A DNA stretch of 64,000 nucleotides from Undaria pinnatifida (GCA_012845835.1 JABAKD010000019.1:8079346-8143345), one strand, 5' to 3'. Shown: positions 1-9,426, numbered from the stretch's first letter. Program-made: numbers and translations. The notes: generated by a model not told the origin, from the sequence alone.

Positions 1-19
1 CGATAACCCGAGCGTCGAG

Positions 20-78
20 ATATACAGAATTTCGTCGTGTCGAGACTCGTTTCGGCAAGCTGCGTTCTCGGTGATGTT
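20..78 (-). repeat. Short dispersed repeat CAGCTTGCAAAGATGAG family, edge copy
   Basis: ATTTCGTCGTGTCGAGACTC and GGCAAGCTGCGTTCTCGGTGA resemble the reverse complement of the family consensus (cgGAGTATCACGCAGCTTGC, AAAGATGAGTNTCGACG). Degenerate and close to the window edge. Confidence 0.45.
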
Positions 79-469
79 TATAAGACTTGGTCCTGACAAC
101 TTCGACAAAATGGTTTATGGTCCATACTACAGTAGCTCCGTCGAGACGTCTTCGTTTGTAGAAGGCACAATCACGTCAGGCTCTGCCATTGCACGTGAGA
201 GCAGTAGTATTAGTAGTGTTGATGCCACTTGGCCCAGCCTCCTCGACAAACGGCAGATGCCCCGCGCACTATGACGGCCTTCCGAGAAAAACTCCCAGGC
301 GGTCGGGTGGTAAAATTTAATGAATGCATACTAAATATTAAGGCATGCACTAATTTCCACGTTCGAGGAAGACGATGTCGTACAGCCCTCGGTGAAAGGC
401 GGGTTGAATTCAAAGCAGGTTTCATGGATAGCCCCCGATAAAAAATATTTTCAAGCTTTTTTCGAAACT

Positions 470-850
470 CCAGAAGGGGTAAGAGTCGAGACTGGGGGGC
501 TTCACGAGTAGAGAGTCTGCAGAATTATACTGCAAGCCCCCTGAGACCCCGGAGGGAGGGAAACGCTTTGGGAACTTCGCCGAGGAAGACAGCTCGCGAG
601 ATGAAATACTCCTCAGATAGATAAGACGCTGAAAAGTTTAATTTTAGCCCCTTTTTTGGGACTTCAGACGGGAAAAATGAGGTTTAAACGAAGGAGAGAC
701 GCGGATAAGTAGACTGCATAGTTTCATCTTCGGAGGGGGAAATATTGCAACATAAGAGGCTCTACGGATAAATTCTACAACGTTAATTTATTCATGGCGG
801 GAAACATTTATAATTTCAGCCTTGAGGGGCCCCACGGATAAACGTATCTT
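470..850. repeat. Degenerate tandem repeats (GGGGCTCTACGGATA units)
   Basis: Units containing GGGGCTTCACGAGTAGAG, GAGGCTCTACGGATAAA and GGGGCCCCACGGATAAAC recur every 60 to 100 bp. They appear again at 1600-1740 as GGGGCTTCTCGGATAC and GGGGCTCTACGAACAGG. No gene is seen in 1-1976, which is probably intron or intergenic sequence. Confidence 0.6.
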
Positions 851-892
851 CAATAATATATCTTGAAATAATAATACATCTGTAGCAACGAG

Positions 893-978
893 CGGCCGGT
901 GTATCACGCAGCTTGCAAAGATGAGTGTCGACCCTTATTTAGTCAAACTCGCAGCCGACATAGTTGAAATAATTTAGT
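893..978 (+). repeat. CAGCTTGCAAAGATGAG family copy
   Basis: GCGGCCGGTGTATCACGCAG, CTTGCAAAGATGAGTGTCG and AACTCGCAGCCGACATAG are followed by TTGAAATAAT. This is a full-length member of the subfamily ending GCTGACGTNNTTGAAAT. Confidence 0.85.
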
Positions 979-1177
979 ACCGGGTAAAACAGAACCTTCA
1001 GCAAAAGTTTTAATGTATCCCTTCGGGAGTCGAGAGGAGCAAAAGGTTTCAACATGTGGGACATTACCGGTAGACTCTGCAAAAATGAAATTCTTCAGAG
1101 GGAAGGTTCCACACCTCGGACAGATCATATAGATCATATTGATCATATAGATCGTATAGATGATCTAGAGTAGATTC

Positions 1178-1522
1178 TGTGTCTGCCATTACGAGATGTT
1201 AGGCAGGATCCGTATACATGGGAGTACAGATCCAACCCGGGAAGCATGTGCTAGATCATGCAGATCGTACGGTTCCCGCCCGGTAACATGAGCTAGACCA
1301 TACAGATCTTCCCAAAAGTGTGTAGATCATCAAGTGGGGATCAATTACCTGTGTCTGCCATTACGAGATGTCAGGCAGGGTCTGTATACATGGGAGTACA
1401 GATCCAACCCGGGAAGCATGTGCTAGATCATGCAGATCGTACGGTTCCCGCCCGGTAACATGAGCTAGACCGTACAGATCTTCCCAAAAAGTATGTAGAT
1501 CATCAAGTGGGGATCGATGACC
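1178..1522 (+). repeat. Tandem duplication of about 172 bp (GATC-rich unit)
   Basis: The blocks at 1178-1348 and 1350-1522 are nearly identical, with shared runs such as CTGTGTCTGCCATTACGAGA, GTGCTAGATCATGCAGATCG and TACGGTTCCCGCCCGGTAAC. GATC recurs many times in each. The divergence is a few percent by eye. Confidence 0.95.
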
Positions 1523-1739
1523 TGTCAGGCGTGTGTAAGATTCGAACATATGGGCTTCGACGGACGGACTCCGCTAAAAGGTAGTGATCTCAGGAGAGAA
1601 ATATTCGAGCTTGAGGGGCTTCTCGGATACACAGACTCTTGCAAATTCATGACTTCAGAGGCGGGAAGATTCTAACATAAGGGGCTCTACGAACAGGCTC
1701 TGCAAACTAAACGTCTTCAGAGCGGAAAGTTTTCACACG

Positions 1740-1832
1740 TCGGACAGATATATCACCGATAGATCCCCGCTTGATGATCTAGATCCTTCAGAGAAGATCT
1801 GTACGGTCTAGCTCATGCTACCGGCAAGAACG
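1740..1832 (-). repeat. Inverted copy of the GATC-rich unit end
   Basis: TCCCCGCTTGATGATCTAG, AGATCTGTACGGTCTAGCTC and ATGCTACCGGCAAG form the reverse complement of 1455-1515. The 1178-1830 block therefore has inverted ends, as a foldback mobile element would. Confidence 0.75.
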
Positions 1833-1976
1833 CTCAGAAAAGGACGAACGCACACAAAAACAAAACTCAACCCACAAAAATTACAGATTTAACGCACAAA
1901 CACACAGCTCTACTTGTTCTTCTTGCTGTTTCTCTTATGTTCACTGCTGCATCGTTGTTGCGATTCGTTTTGGCAG

Positions 1977-2143
1977 CGTACGTCAGGAGCCGTCACCCCG
2001 ACGTGCAGACAGTGTACATGGTTGGGGAAGACGGGCTTGAGGAAGAGCTGGGGATGGTAGGGTTGAAGGTTGCCAAGGAGGAGTCAAGACCGCCTCTGGG
2101 GATGACTGAGGATGAGTTCCGCGAGAACACGCTTAACCCAGAG
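1977..2143 (+). CDS. Phosphatase exon a (cap-domain start)
   Basis: The acceptor is TTTGGCAG before 1977 and the donor is GTGTTT at 2144. The exon starts with two bases completing a codon from an upstream exon and ends in phase 0 after NPE. It encodes YVRSRHPDVQTVYMVGEDG and then LEEELGMVGL, which fits the segment after the first HAD core strand. It joins smoothly to exon b as NPE-VGAVVVG, the usual family wording. An open frame runs back to an ATG at 1937, but the bases before 1977 look like a pyrimidine-rich intron end and the family needs more N-terminal sequence. Confidence 0.75.
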
Positions 2144-5141
2144 GTGTTTTTTTACTTGGCGTGCTGTGGGGTCGTTTCGTTTCGTGTCAGTTCGTCTCGT
2201 CTGGCTTTGTTTCGCTTCGTTTGTTTCGTTTCGTTTTTTTTTATTTGGCTTGGCTTGGCTTGGCTTGGCTTGGCTTGGCTTGGCTTGGCTTGGCTTGGCG
2301 GAGCCTAGCTCGGCTTGGCTCGGCTTGGCTTGGCTTGGCTTGGCTTGGCTTGGCTTGGCTGGGCTTGGCTTGGCTTGGCTTCGCTTGTCTTCGCTTGGCT
2401 TGACTCAGCATGGCCTGGGTTGTGTTGGGTTGCGTTGGCTGGGCATACGTTCAGGATGGTGCGATGTGGTTCGATTCGGTTCGATTGGGTTGGGTTGGGT
2501 TGGGTTGGGTTGGGTTGGGTTGGGTTGGGTTGGGTTGGGTTGGGTTGGGTTGGGTTGGGTTGGGTTGGGTTGGGTCGGGTTGGGCTGTGTTGGGTTGGGT
2601 TGAGTTTGGCAGGATTGGTTTAGGTTGGGTTGCGGTGTGTTTGGCTTAGTTCGGTTTGATTCGGTCAGGCTGTACAACTTCGTGCTGCCTCGCTGCTACT
2701 GTTGTTATTGTAGCCGCGATGGTTGGGCCGGAGTGGGGTGGAATGGAGATGCTTGTCGCTGTTGCAGTGACCGCCGTTTGATACTCCTGTCGCTAGACAC
2801 CCGTCACGTGTATATATTTAAACCATATATACACACTTCCTGTATAACTGTACAATTCTCCAACCATGCATACGGGCTTTTTTTTCGGGCAAGCGCATAT
2901 CATACAATAAACGGCGAAGAAAACTAACAATATATACCAAACAAAACGAAGCAAACGAGACAAAACAAACAGAACACAACAAAGCAAAACGAAACAAAAC
3001 AAACTAAAACGCCTCCGTCTGCTTCCTGACATCTGCCTGTCCTCCTGACTTCGAAAAAAGGTTGGCGCGGTCGTAGTTGAACTGCACACGTCCTAAACCA
3101 AGACCAAAGAGGCAAGCCACAAACCTGACCCCAATCCCAACCCAACCCCGCGCGGAACGCGTGCTCGTCCTTCCTTCCTTCCTTCCTTCCTTCCTTCCTT
3201 CCTTCCTTCCTTCCTTCCTTCCTTCCTTCCTTCCTTCCTTCCTTCCTTCCTTCCTTCCTTCCTTCCTTCCTTTTCGTTGTCAACAAAGGTTGGCGCTGTG
3301 GTGGTTGGACTTGACACGTCTTTCGGATTCCGTCAGCTGTGCGTCTCCTCCGCCTACATCCAGAGGGGAGCGCATTTCGTGGGCACCAACCCTGACGTGG
3401 CCGACCGTGTCGGGAGCCTGCTCATGCCTGGGACTGGGCCCATGTTGGCCAGCATACAAACCGCAAGCGGGGTAAGAGAAAGAAAGGAGGTTGCGAGTGG
3501 GAGCGGGTGGGGGGGGGGGCGGGGGTTAGTAGTGGTGGTGGTGGTGATGGTGCTGTTGCTGTTGCTGCAGTTGTTGTTAATGATGGTTGGTCTCATATGA
3601 ACTCCTTGCAATAATATGGTAGCCCATGGTCACGAAATTGCACAAAGGGTCTACAAGTAGGTAGGAAAACGAAGGCGATAAAAACTCAATCCTCACCCCC
3701 ACCCCCCCACGCACGCGGGGGTGCTCCAAACCAATTGTACCACCCGCACACACATAGTCGACAACCTCAACCCCTTCCTCATCCGGCAGCCGATGGATCC
3801 CCCCCCCCCCCCCCTCCTCCGCCTCGCGGGTGTGTTCAAAACGAATCATGCACTCTTCAGGCAGGTGGCACCGATATTAGTCGGCAAGCCCAGCCCCCTC
3901 CTTACACGGCAGCTGATGACCCCCCCCCCCCCCCGGAACCCCGTATATGTATATATATAAGATTTGGCCTCCGTTAGCACCGACGCTGTAATACCTTTTA
4001 TGTATATTGGGGTTGGCGTTGGTTGGCAACGACGCTGTAAAATGTGTCAATCACTGCGTGAGCTAAACAACCAGGGTACCGTTTTTTGTTTTTTGTTTTT
4101 GGCGGTCACCCTGATGGTTATCGAGTTAGATCATATTGTGCGGGGTGGAGAATCCTAACTCCGCACAAGGGGAATGATCGCATCACGTAGTGTGAATATG
4201 GTAAGGCACCCGCGAGGCAGTTACATAGCATTACCCATTCCTGTCCCTGGATTGGCCACACCAGAAGACAAAGTAACTCATTGGTCGCTGTCATCCATAA
4301 GCATGAAAGTAGGCACAAGGTGCCGAAGTCCATCGTACGTGCGATTCTTGGAAGGGCGCAATTCACCCTTCATGCGACTCGCCGAACACTTCATGGCGCT
4401 TCGCGCTTGTTGCAAGCAATTTCTGCCTGGTAGGTGAAAACCCGGCGTGCTCCGTCCCGACGTTGTAGGGATGCGAGGGTCTATGGCCATACGACATACA
4501 ACTACGGCCATGCACAAACTGAGTACCCCCCCCCCCGCGCGCGCACCCCCCCGCTCCTCATACGGCATCTCTCTGACCACGCCCCCCCCCCCCCCCCCCC
4601 CTCCTCTCCGCCTCTTGGGAGTGTTCAAACCCTGCTGGTCCACTCCGCATGCAGATTGCGCGGATAGTGGTCGGCAAGCCCAAACCCCTCCTCATTTGGC
4701 AGTTTATTTCCCCGCCCCCCCCACCCCCCTCCTCATACAGCAGCTGACGGACCCGCCCCCGCCCCCCCGCCCCCTTCTCCGACTCTTCAAAACCAATTAC
4801 CCCGCCTGCACACACAGGTGGCGCCGGTCGTTGTCGGCAAGCCCAATCCCCTCCTCATCCGGCAGCTAATGGACCAAAACGGACTAGCAGCGTCCGCGAC
4901 GCTTATGGTAGGCGATCGACTGGACACGGACATCATGTTCGGTAACGCTGGGGGGGTTTCCAGTGCTCTCGTACTCACGGGGGTCAGTGAAATTGCGGAC
5001 GCGATTGGGTTGGCCCCCGGCGGGGATAGCACGCCTACGTATCTCTTGGAAAAGCTGGGGGATTTGTTGCCCGCGGCCGAGCAGGCTGCGAAAGAGGCGG
5101 AGCTGGTGAAAGGAGCTCCGTTGCCTGGCTCTAAGATTTGA
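1977..5141 (+). CDS. HAD-family phosphatase, phosphoglycolate phosphatase-like (3' part of gene, three exons)
   Basis: Exons 1977-2143, 3289-3471 and 4818-5141 splice in frame with GT/AG borders and encode about 223 residues ending at TGA 5139-5141. Seen: YVRSRHPDVQTVYMVGE, then VGAVVVGLDTSFGF, then PGTGPM with QTASG, then VVVGKPNPLLIRQLM, then the aspartate motif GDRLDTDI and VLTGV. This is the order found in the phosphoglycolate phosphatase / 4-nitrophenylphosphatase branch of the HAD superfamily. The Lys of VGKP and the Asp residues of GDRLDTD match HAD motifs III and IV. Known for the family: Mg-dependent hydrolysis of small phosphates such as 2-phosphoglycolate, a photorespiratory step in photosynthetic cells. 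The motif I DxD nucleophile and the first roughly 100 residues are not in the window, so the gene is 5'-incomplete here. Substrate and compartment are inferred from family only. Confidence 0.85.
2244..2403. repeat. (GGCTT)n pentanucleotide microsatellite in phosphatase intron
   Basis: Near-perfect GGCTT repeats with a few CGGCTTG variants start about 100 bp after the exon a donor. Open frames across this stretch encode only L/A/W/G or S/R repeats and are not genes. Confidence 0.95.
2486..2640. repeat. (GGGTT)n pentanucleotide microsatellite
   Basis: About 20 to 25 GGGTT units, nearly pure in the first 90 bp and degenerate afterwards. The G-runs could form G-quadruplexes on the + strand. It lies inside an intron, and the unit differs from a TTAGGG telomere repeat. 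Confidence 0.95.
3050..3110 (+). pseudogene. Decayed upstream duplicate of phosphatase exon b start
   Basis: Beginning at 3061, after CGAAAAAAG, the sequence reads GTTGGCGCGGTCGTAGTTG and continues to ACACGTCC. This matches the true exon b start at 3289 (GTTGGCGCTGTGGTGGTTG through ACACGTCT). It would translate as VGAVVVELHTS followed by a stop, so it cannot replace the exon. The homology fades soon after. It is best read as a partial tandem copy of the intron end and exon start, separated from the functional copy by the CTTC tract. Confidence 0.7.
3169..3273. repeat. (CTTC)n microsatellite
   Basis: About 25 almost perfect CCTT units lie directly upstream of the exon b acceptor. They may serve as its pyrimidine tract, since the exon starts 16 bp later. 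Confidence 0.97.
3289..3471 (+). CDS. Phosphatase exon b
   Basis: 61 codons, phase 0 at both ends, with acceptor TCAACAAAG and donor GTAAGAG. It encodes VGAVVVGLDTSFGF, then the cap-domain segment with CVSSAYIQRG and VGTNPD, and ends PGTGPM followed by IQTASG. In relatives this stretch carries substrate-cap residues and the return to the HAD core. Joined to exon c it gives TASG-VAPVVVGKPNP, the usual wording around the motif III lysine. Confidence 0.85.
3500..3580. repeat. G-rich tract and (GGT/GTTGCT)n low-complexity block
   Basis: A G run followed by GGTGGTGGT and TTGCTGTTG repeats, right after the exon b donor. Intronic, with no coding signal. Confidence 0.85.
3725..3930 (+). pseudogene. 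Two decayed tandem copies of the exon c start, each ending in poly(C)
   Basis: Copy 1 (about 3733-3795) has CACCCGCACACACATAG and CCTCATCCGGCAGC followed by a C run. Copy 2 (about 3850-3920) has CAGGTGGCACCGATATTAG, GTCGGCAAGCCCAGC and CGGCAGCTGATGA followed by a C run. Both match the true exon c acceptor and start at 4805-4872. Translated in the matching frame they read VAPILVGKPSPLLTRQLM, or a shorter version, before running into poly-proline. They lie in the intron just before the functional exon. Confidence 0.75.
4437..4535 (-). repeat. Poly(G)-linked repeat, TACTCAGTTTGTGC family
   Basis: On the minus strand a G run is followed by TACTCAGTTTGTGCATGGC, then CCCTCGCATCCCTAC and a GGGACGGAGCACG end. 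The same unit recurs at 49.3, 55.2 and 59.2 kb. Confidence 0.8.
4540..4790 (+). pseudogene. Three more decayed exon c start copies with poly(C) tails
   Basis: CTCCTCATACGGCATCTC near 4554, GTGGTCGGCAAGCCCAAAC with CTCATTTGGCAG near 4670-4706, and CTCCTCATACAGCAGCTGACG near 4729. Each matches the exon c start and each is followed by a C run. Between them are repeats of CTCCGCCTCTTGGGAGTGTTC-like sequence that also precedes the real exon. Together with 3725-3930 the unit has been copied at least five times in one intron. Confidence 0.7.
4818..5141 (+). CDS. Phosphatase terminal exon c
   Basis: 107 codons plus TGA, after acceptor CTGCACACACAG. It encodes VAPVVVGKPNPLLIRQLM, the magnesium-binding motif GDRLDTDIMFGNAGG, VLTGVSEIADA, a loop, and the C-terminal helix PTYLLEKLGDLLPAAEQ ending LPGSKI. 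The PTYLLEKLGDLL stretch matches the usual family C-terminus. The downstream sequence repeats the end of this exon three times in decayed form. Confidence 0.88.
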   Translation: MAPVVVGKPNPLLIRQLMDQNGLAASATLMVGDRLDTDIMFGNAGGVSSALVLTGVSEIADAIGLAPGGDSTPTYLLEKLGDLLPAAEQAAKEAELVKGAPLPGSKI

Positions 5142-5383
5142 AGCTTTCTAAGTCCTGCAGAGGACCGGCACTATCATCTGGTTCCGGCTCTGAGGTTTTT
5201 TATACTTGAAAGCCTGCTGTGATACCTCGTGAAGAGGCTTGGTACGTAGTGCTTGAAGGATTAAAGATTTGAAGATTTGAAGCCGGCTATCGATACGAGC
5301 TCAGAGGTGGAGAAACGGCTAGTGAAACAGCTTCTTCTTTTTCTTCGCCCGTTTCGAATTTTTGGAGGTGTTCTACTAAACTC

Positions 5384-5540
5384 TTGCAGAACACCGGTAC
5401 GAGTGTTGACGTACACTGGAATCTTGGAAAAGTTTGGAAATTTGTTGCTCGCGGTCGAACAGTCTGCGAAAGAGGAGGAGCAGGTGGAAGGGGCTCCCTC
5501 TTCGCCCGCTATTTGAAACCAGCCATACTAGACAGCACAC
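5384..5540 (+). pseudogene. Decayed copy 1 of terminal exon c 3' end
   Basis: GGAATCTTGGAAAAGTTTGG through CTGCGAAAGAGGAGGAGCAG to a TGA-like end matches 5040-5141. The frame reads LEKFGNLLLAVEQSAKEEE and ends at TGA 5514-5516, against LEKLGDLLPAAEQAAKEAE in the gene. No acceptor or upstream coding sequence goes with it. Confidence 0.75.
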
Positions 5541-5764
5541 CAATTAAGCTCTTACGGCACTCAAGAAACTCTTGGTTTGAGTCGGGCTACTGTACTGGTC
5601 GAAGTATCTGGGCTGACCATAGGAGCTTCTCATTTCGCCCGGTTCTAATATTTGAAAGCCTGCTTATCCGTGCAGTTGAGCGATATTGTTATAGCTGAAT
5701 GTCCGGTTTTCGCTTTGATCGTTTCTGACATGTTAAGCCTGACATGACAGCTAATACAGAGGAC

Positions 5765-5885
5765 CGGTTGTATTGGAAAAGTTGGAGGGTTTTGTTGCCC
5801 GCGGCCGAGAAAGTTGGAAAAGAGGCGGGGCTGGTGAAAGGAGGTGATTATTTTTCGCCAGGTTCTAAGATTTTGACATAGTTCG
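5765..5885 (+). pseudogene. Decayed copy 2 of terminal exon c 3' end
   Basis: GTTGCCCGCGGCCGAG followed by AGAGGCGGGGCTGGTGAAAG matches the gene's 5077-5115. Flanking sequence matches the 3' untranslated part (GGTTCTAAGATTTTGA). Small insertions break the frame. Confidence 0.7.
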
Positions 5886-6029
5886 CCAGGTTAAGCGTTT
5901 AAGATTTGACGCCTGCTATTTGTAGCTCAGAGTTGGAGGAAGAGCAAGGAAAAGGAAAAGGAGCTTCTTGTTTTCCACCCGGTTCTACGATTGGAAGCCT
6001 TCTACTAGCTCGTGCAGAGGACCGTTAGT

Positions 6030-6175
6030 GTTGGTGTATCTCTTGGAGAAGCATGGGCATTTTTGTTCCCCGCGGCCAAGCAGGCTGTGAAAGAGGCGGA
6101 GCTGGTGAACGGAGCTTCGTTGCCTGGTTTGAACTTTCGAAGCCTTCTAGCTCGTTGCAGAGGACCGGTGGAATT
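6030..6175 (+). pseudogene. Decayed copy 3 of terminal exon c 3' end
   Basis: TATCTCTTGGAGAAGCATGG, CCCCGCGGCCAAGCAGG and GAAAGAGGCGGAGCTGGTG match exon c, and are followed by GTTGCCTGG and the downstream GAAGCCTTCTAGCTCG. An insertion near GCATTTTTGTTCC breaks the frame. Confidence 0.72.
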
Positions 6176-6614
6176 GTAGCACTCCCCGGTTTGTTTTCGC
6201 TCTGATTTTTTCCAACAATCCGAACCCTGCTATTGGTGAAAATGGCTTCATTTCCGCTCGGTTCGAAGGTTTGAAGAGCCAGCTACTGTAGTAACAGCTC
6301 AGAGGTCGAGGAATCGCTGGGGAGAGGAAGTTTTGTCCGCTGCTTAGTTTTGGACTTCCGAGCTGTGATTGTTCAGCCACGCCGAGGACGGGTACGAGCG
6401 TTAATACGAGTTGCCAATGGGTGAGGCCGAAGGTCCTACACAAAAAAGCGGAGTCGGAGATCCGTGCCGTCCGACCCACACTTTTAACCTTTCGATTGCT
6501 TTGTAATGCCTTCCACGAGTGCACACAGGAGTTTGCGACAGGTACGGATCTCTACCAGCGCGCGAATTCGTGGTGAGGCTAGATCCTGCCTTGGTTGAAT
6601 CCGGTGCAATGTCG

Positions 6615-6690
6615 GAGCCATGTTGGGGGGGCGTGGGGGGGGGTCATTTGTGGCTTGCCTTAGTCGTTTTGCCACTGACGACGCGGATTA
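6615..6690 (+). repeat. Poly(G)-linked repeat, short diverged copy
   Basis: A G run, then TCATTTGTGGCTTGCCTTAG and TCGTTTTGCCACTGACGACG, resemble the element start at 7217. Confidence 0.55.
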
Positions 6691-6859
6691 CTTGTTTTAC
6701 CCGTGATAATGTTTAAAGACATGATGCGACGACTCTCTACACTATCTACTTGCTTGGTGTCAACGCGTGTATGTCCCGATGAGGGAGCTAATAGGTATAG
6801 GATATTTTCGACCATGACACATATGATACGATAGCGAGGTACATCACTTTTCGTCTGGA

Positions 6860-7125
6860 AATTGTTTCTGAATTGACAGGGCTCCTTAAGCCAAACTCGT
6901 CGGAAAATCGACCATTTTTTTTCAACATGATTCTCGTTGCATACCTAGAAGCCATATGGGATTTTTCATCCGGTGTAGCAGTTTAGTTTTTCCTCCTCTC
7001 AAGTCAGTTTTTGGGTCAAGAATGACATGTCTTAAGCTCCCAAATTGAGGAATCTCAGGAAAAAAATGGTGCTCCTCAATAATCGCAGCGCGCGTCTTCC
7101 GTCTGCGGGTGCCGCAGCCCCACCC
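6860..7125 (+). repeat. Dispersed repeat, CAGTTTTTGGG/GAGGAACCTCA family
   Basis: ACAGGGCTCCTTAAGCC, then TTTTTCATCCGGTGTAGC, CAGTTTTTGGGTCAAG, GAGGAATCTCAGG and GGTGCTCCTC. The same order of blocks occurs at 57955-58200, with parts at 12437-12510 (minus strand), 17805-17900 and 56395-56500. Confidence 0.75.
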
Positions 7126-7216
7126 CAGCTCTGTCTGTACAACGGGTGAGCCCGCTACGCTTCTAGAGTCTGGAAACAGTATATTTCTCCCTTTCTGTCG
7201 GTCATGCTATGGTGGT

Positions 7217-7565
7217 GCCCAGGTGGGGGGGGGGGGGGCATGTTAAGGGGGGCGTACTCATTTGTTGCTTGCTTTAGTCATTTGACCATTAACACCACGC
7301 ACCCATTTCGAGACGGAGTGCTCACCGTTCCTAATCCTAATAGACTCCTCCAACGTTTGGGTGCTCATTGCGCTTTTTCCATATGTACTATATACATGTT
7401 ATAGAAGCTGTGTGCTTGTCCTATCCCCGTCCTGTTTCGCCGTCTGCGGCCACCATCTATCTCTCTCCTAGGATAGCGATCGTTTTCTCGCTACCCCTCT
7501 AGTCTCTGCCAAACTCTTAAATGCCACAGGAGGGGTACTTTTGGATCCACCATGATGTTCTGAGT
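7217..7565 (+). repeat. Poly(G)-linked repeat, long copy
   Basis: A G run, CATGTTAAGGGGGGCGTACT, CATTTGTTGC, then TTCGAGACGGAGTGC and CCGTCCTGTTTCGCCGTCTG. It closely matches 55295-55600, and 50755-50900 matches its first half. Confidence 0.85.
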
Positions 7566-7625
7566 GGGGGAGGCGCATGCCACGGTAGTAATAGCACCAA
7601 CTGTTTATGAGACTCCTCACTTGAA

Positions 7626-8065
7626 TTGCTCTATAATCATGTTATCATACTAAATTATATCATAGTTATAATATTTTATCATGTTATCATGTTATATCGT
7701 GTACTATCATGTTGTCATGTTACTTCGAAGTATCATATTATCATGTTATCCTATTATCATGTGTTATCATATTATCATGCTATCATGTTATCATGTTATC
7801 ATGTTATCGTGCTGTTATATTATCATATTATCATGTTATCATGTTAACATATTATCACGTTCTATCATGATATCATGTCATCATGATATCATATTATCAT
7901 GTTATCATGTTATCTTGTTATCATATTATCATATTGTCATGCTATCACATTGTCATATTATCATGTTGTATCATATTGTCATGTTATCATCATGTTGTCA
8001 TGTTACCATGTTGTCATGTTATCATGTTATCGTGTTGCCACATTATCACAGTATTATCACCCCAC
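7626..8065. repeat. (ATCATGTT/ATCATATT) minisatellite
   Basis: About 430 bp of imperfect TATCATGTTATCATATT units. Every frame stays open for long runs of H/V/I/Y/L/S residues because no unit variant makes regular stops. These open frames have no other coding sign. Confidence 0.95.
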
Positions 8066-8654
8066 AACAACTGATTATGAGCTACATTAAAGTGACAGCT
8101 TCGATGGAGTACATCCATCCCATGGTCTAGGTGTGCACCCAAACTAAAACACGTGAAGAAAAAAGAACGCAATTCGGACGAGAGATTTTGGGTCAAACAT
8201 TTTGCCGAAAAGTGCTACCCACATCGTAGCACCCGGCAACTACCCGCTGCATTTGGAACGTCTTTGCAATACCGTTCTGATTCGCATATCCACTCATCGC
8301 ATGCGTGGATATGTGTGGTAGTAAATCGTTCCCCCCCCTTAAAAGTTTAACGAACACCGGTGAAAAAACGAAGATTTGAGCGCCTAAACGCCGGTTCGAG
8401 ACCAATTATATTGGCTCTACTATATCCTGCAGTCTTACGTCTCTAGCCACCCAGACTTGATAATTTACTAGTTGGTAGAACCCGGCATCACCCTTTTTTT
8501 TTCAGCAGTCTTTTCATTAATTGGCAACATAGAAAGACAACAAACACGTTAGCAATGCTACCACGCCAACGTATTAAACGCATACACACCACCTACATAA
8601 GTATAGGAGTGAGTGTAGTACTGCGGCAATATGGACCTACTGTAGGGACCGACT

Positions 8655-8738
8655 GCTGCCATGCAGGGCAGGGGTGCCATGCAGGGCAGGGCTGCCATGC
8701 ACGGGTGCCATGCAGGGGTGCCATGCAGGGGTGCCTCT
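8655..8738. repeat. Short minisatellite GGGTGCCATGCAGGGCAG
   Basis: Five copies of an 11-17 bp unit around GCCATGCAGGG. Confidence 0.9.
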
Positions 8739-9337
8739 GGCTCTGTAACGGTCGCTCACACGAGGGCTGCTTGGATGTTACTCTTTCGTATTGCTGCAGT
8801 AGTTGCTTGCTGTCCGTGGGATGCTTGCAAAGGGGATGGGGGGCGGAGCCGTTCGTTCCAGGCAGGCCATAACACCTGCCAGCTACAGAAGGGACAACTG
8901 CAATAAATCATAACGCGGCAACGGGAGCGAGGGATACTATATCTAGCAGATATGTGCGCATCCCAAGGGGATGGTGTATGGGGTTGCGCCGTGGTGGGGA
9001 GGGAGAAGAGGGCACCTGCTAGATGTGACCCCCGGTCAGAGCTACGAAAGGGGGGGTGGGGGGGGGTGAGGGAGGGACCTAGAGAAATACGCGAAAATAT
9101 AGTAGATGGGGTGGACAATTTATGACTATCGACTTTTTTTTCGTTAAGTCGGATTTGGGGTGAGATGTGGACGGAGATCCTCACGACAAGAGACGGCTAA
9201 GATCGGGTTTAATCTAGCGTCGGTGCGCAGAATGATTTTGGGCCGATATCGCTCTTGGCTAAATTGTCCTGCCCGCCCTGGCAGCATCCCGGGAGGCGTG
9301 TGTCTTCCAAGGGTACGACGTAGTAATGTATCTGAAA

Positions 9338-9426
9338 AACGCGCGGCCGGAGTATCACGCAGCTTGCAAATGTGAATATCGACCTTTGAATTGATCGAAC
9401 TCACAACTGAGGTACTGGAAATAAAT
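9338..9426 (+). repeat. CAGCTTGCAAAGATGAG family copy
   Basis: GCGGCCGGAGTATCACGCAG, CTTGCAAATGTGAATATCG and TTGATCGAACTCACAACTG, followed by GAAATAAATAC. Confidence 0.88.

Larger units (their letters stand above)
5142..6420 (+). repeat. Degenerate tandem array of exon end plus 3' flank, period about 300-370 bp
   Basis: Between the exon-end copies another block recurs: GAGCTCAGAGGTGGAGAAAC (5299), AGCTCAGAGTTGGAGGAAG (5926) and CAGCTCAGAGGTCGAGGAAT (6296). CTCGTGCAGAGGACCG-like sequence also recurs. The array therefore consists of whole units (exon end plus 3' flank), not only coding pieces. Confidence 0.7.

Noticed and set aside
2486..2640. (GGGTT)n as an internal telomere repeat
   Set aside because: The unit has no A and is five bases long. 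Other pentamers of the same style occur in the window, so it is an ordinary microsatellite.
7626..8130. Open frames of H/V/I/Y/L repeats
   Set aside because: They are by-products of the ATCATGTT minisatellite and are open in several frames at once.
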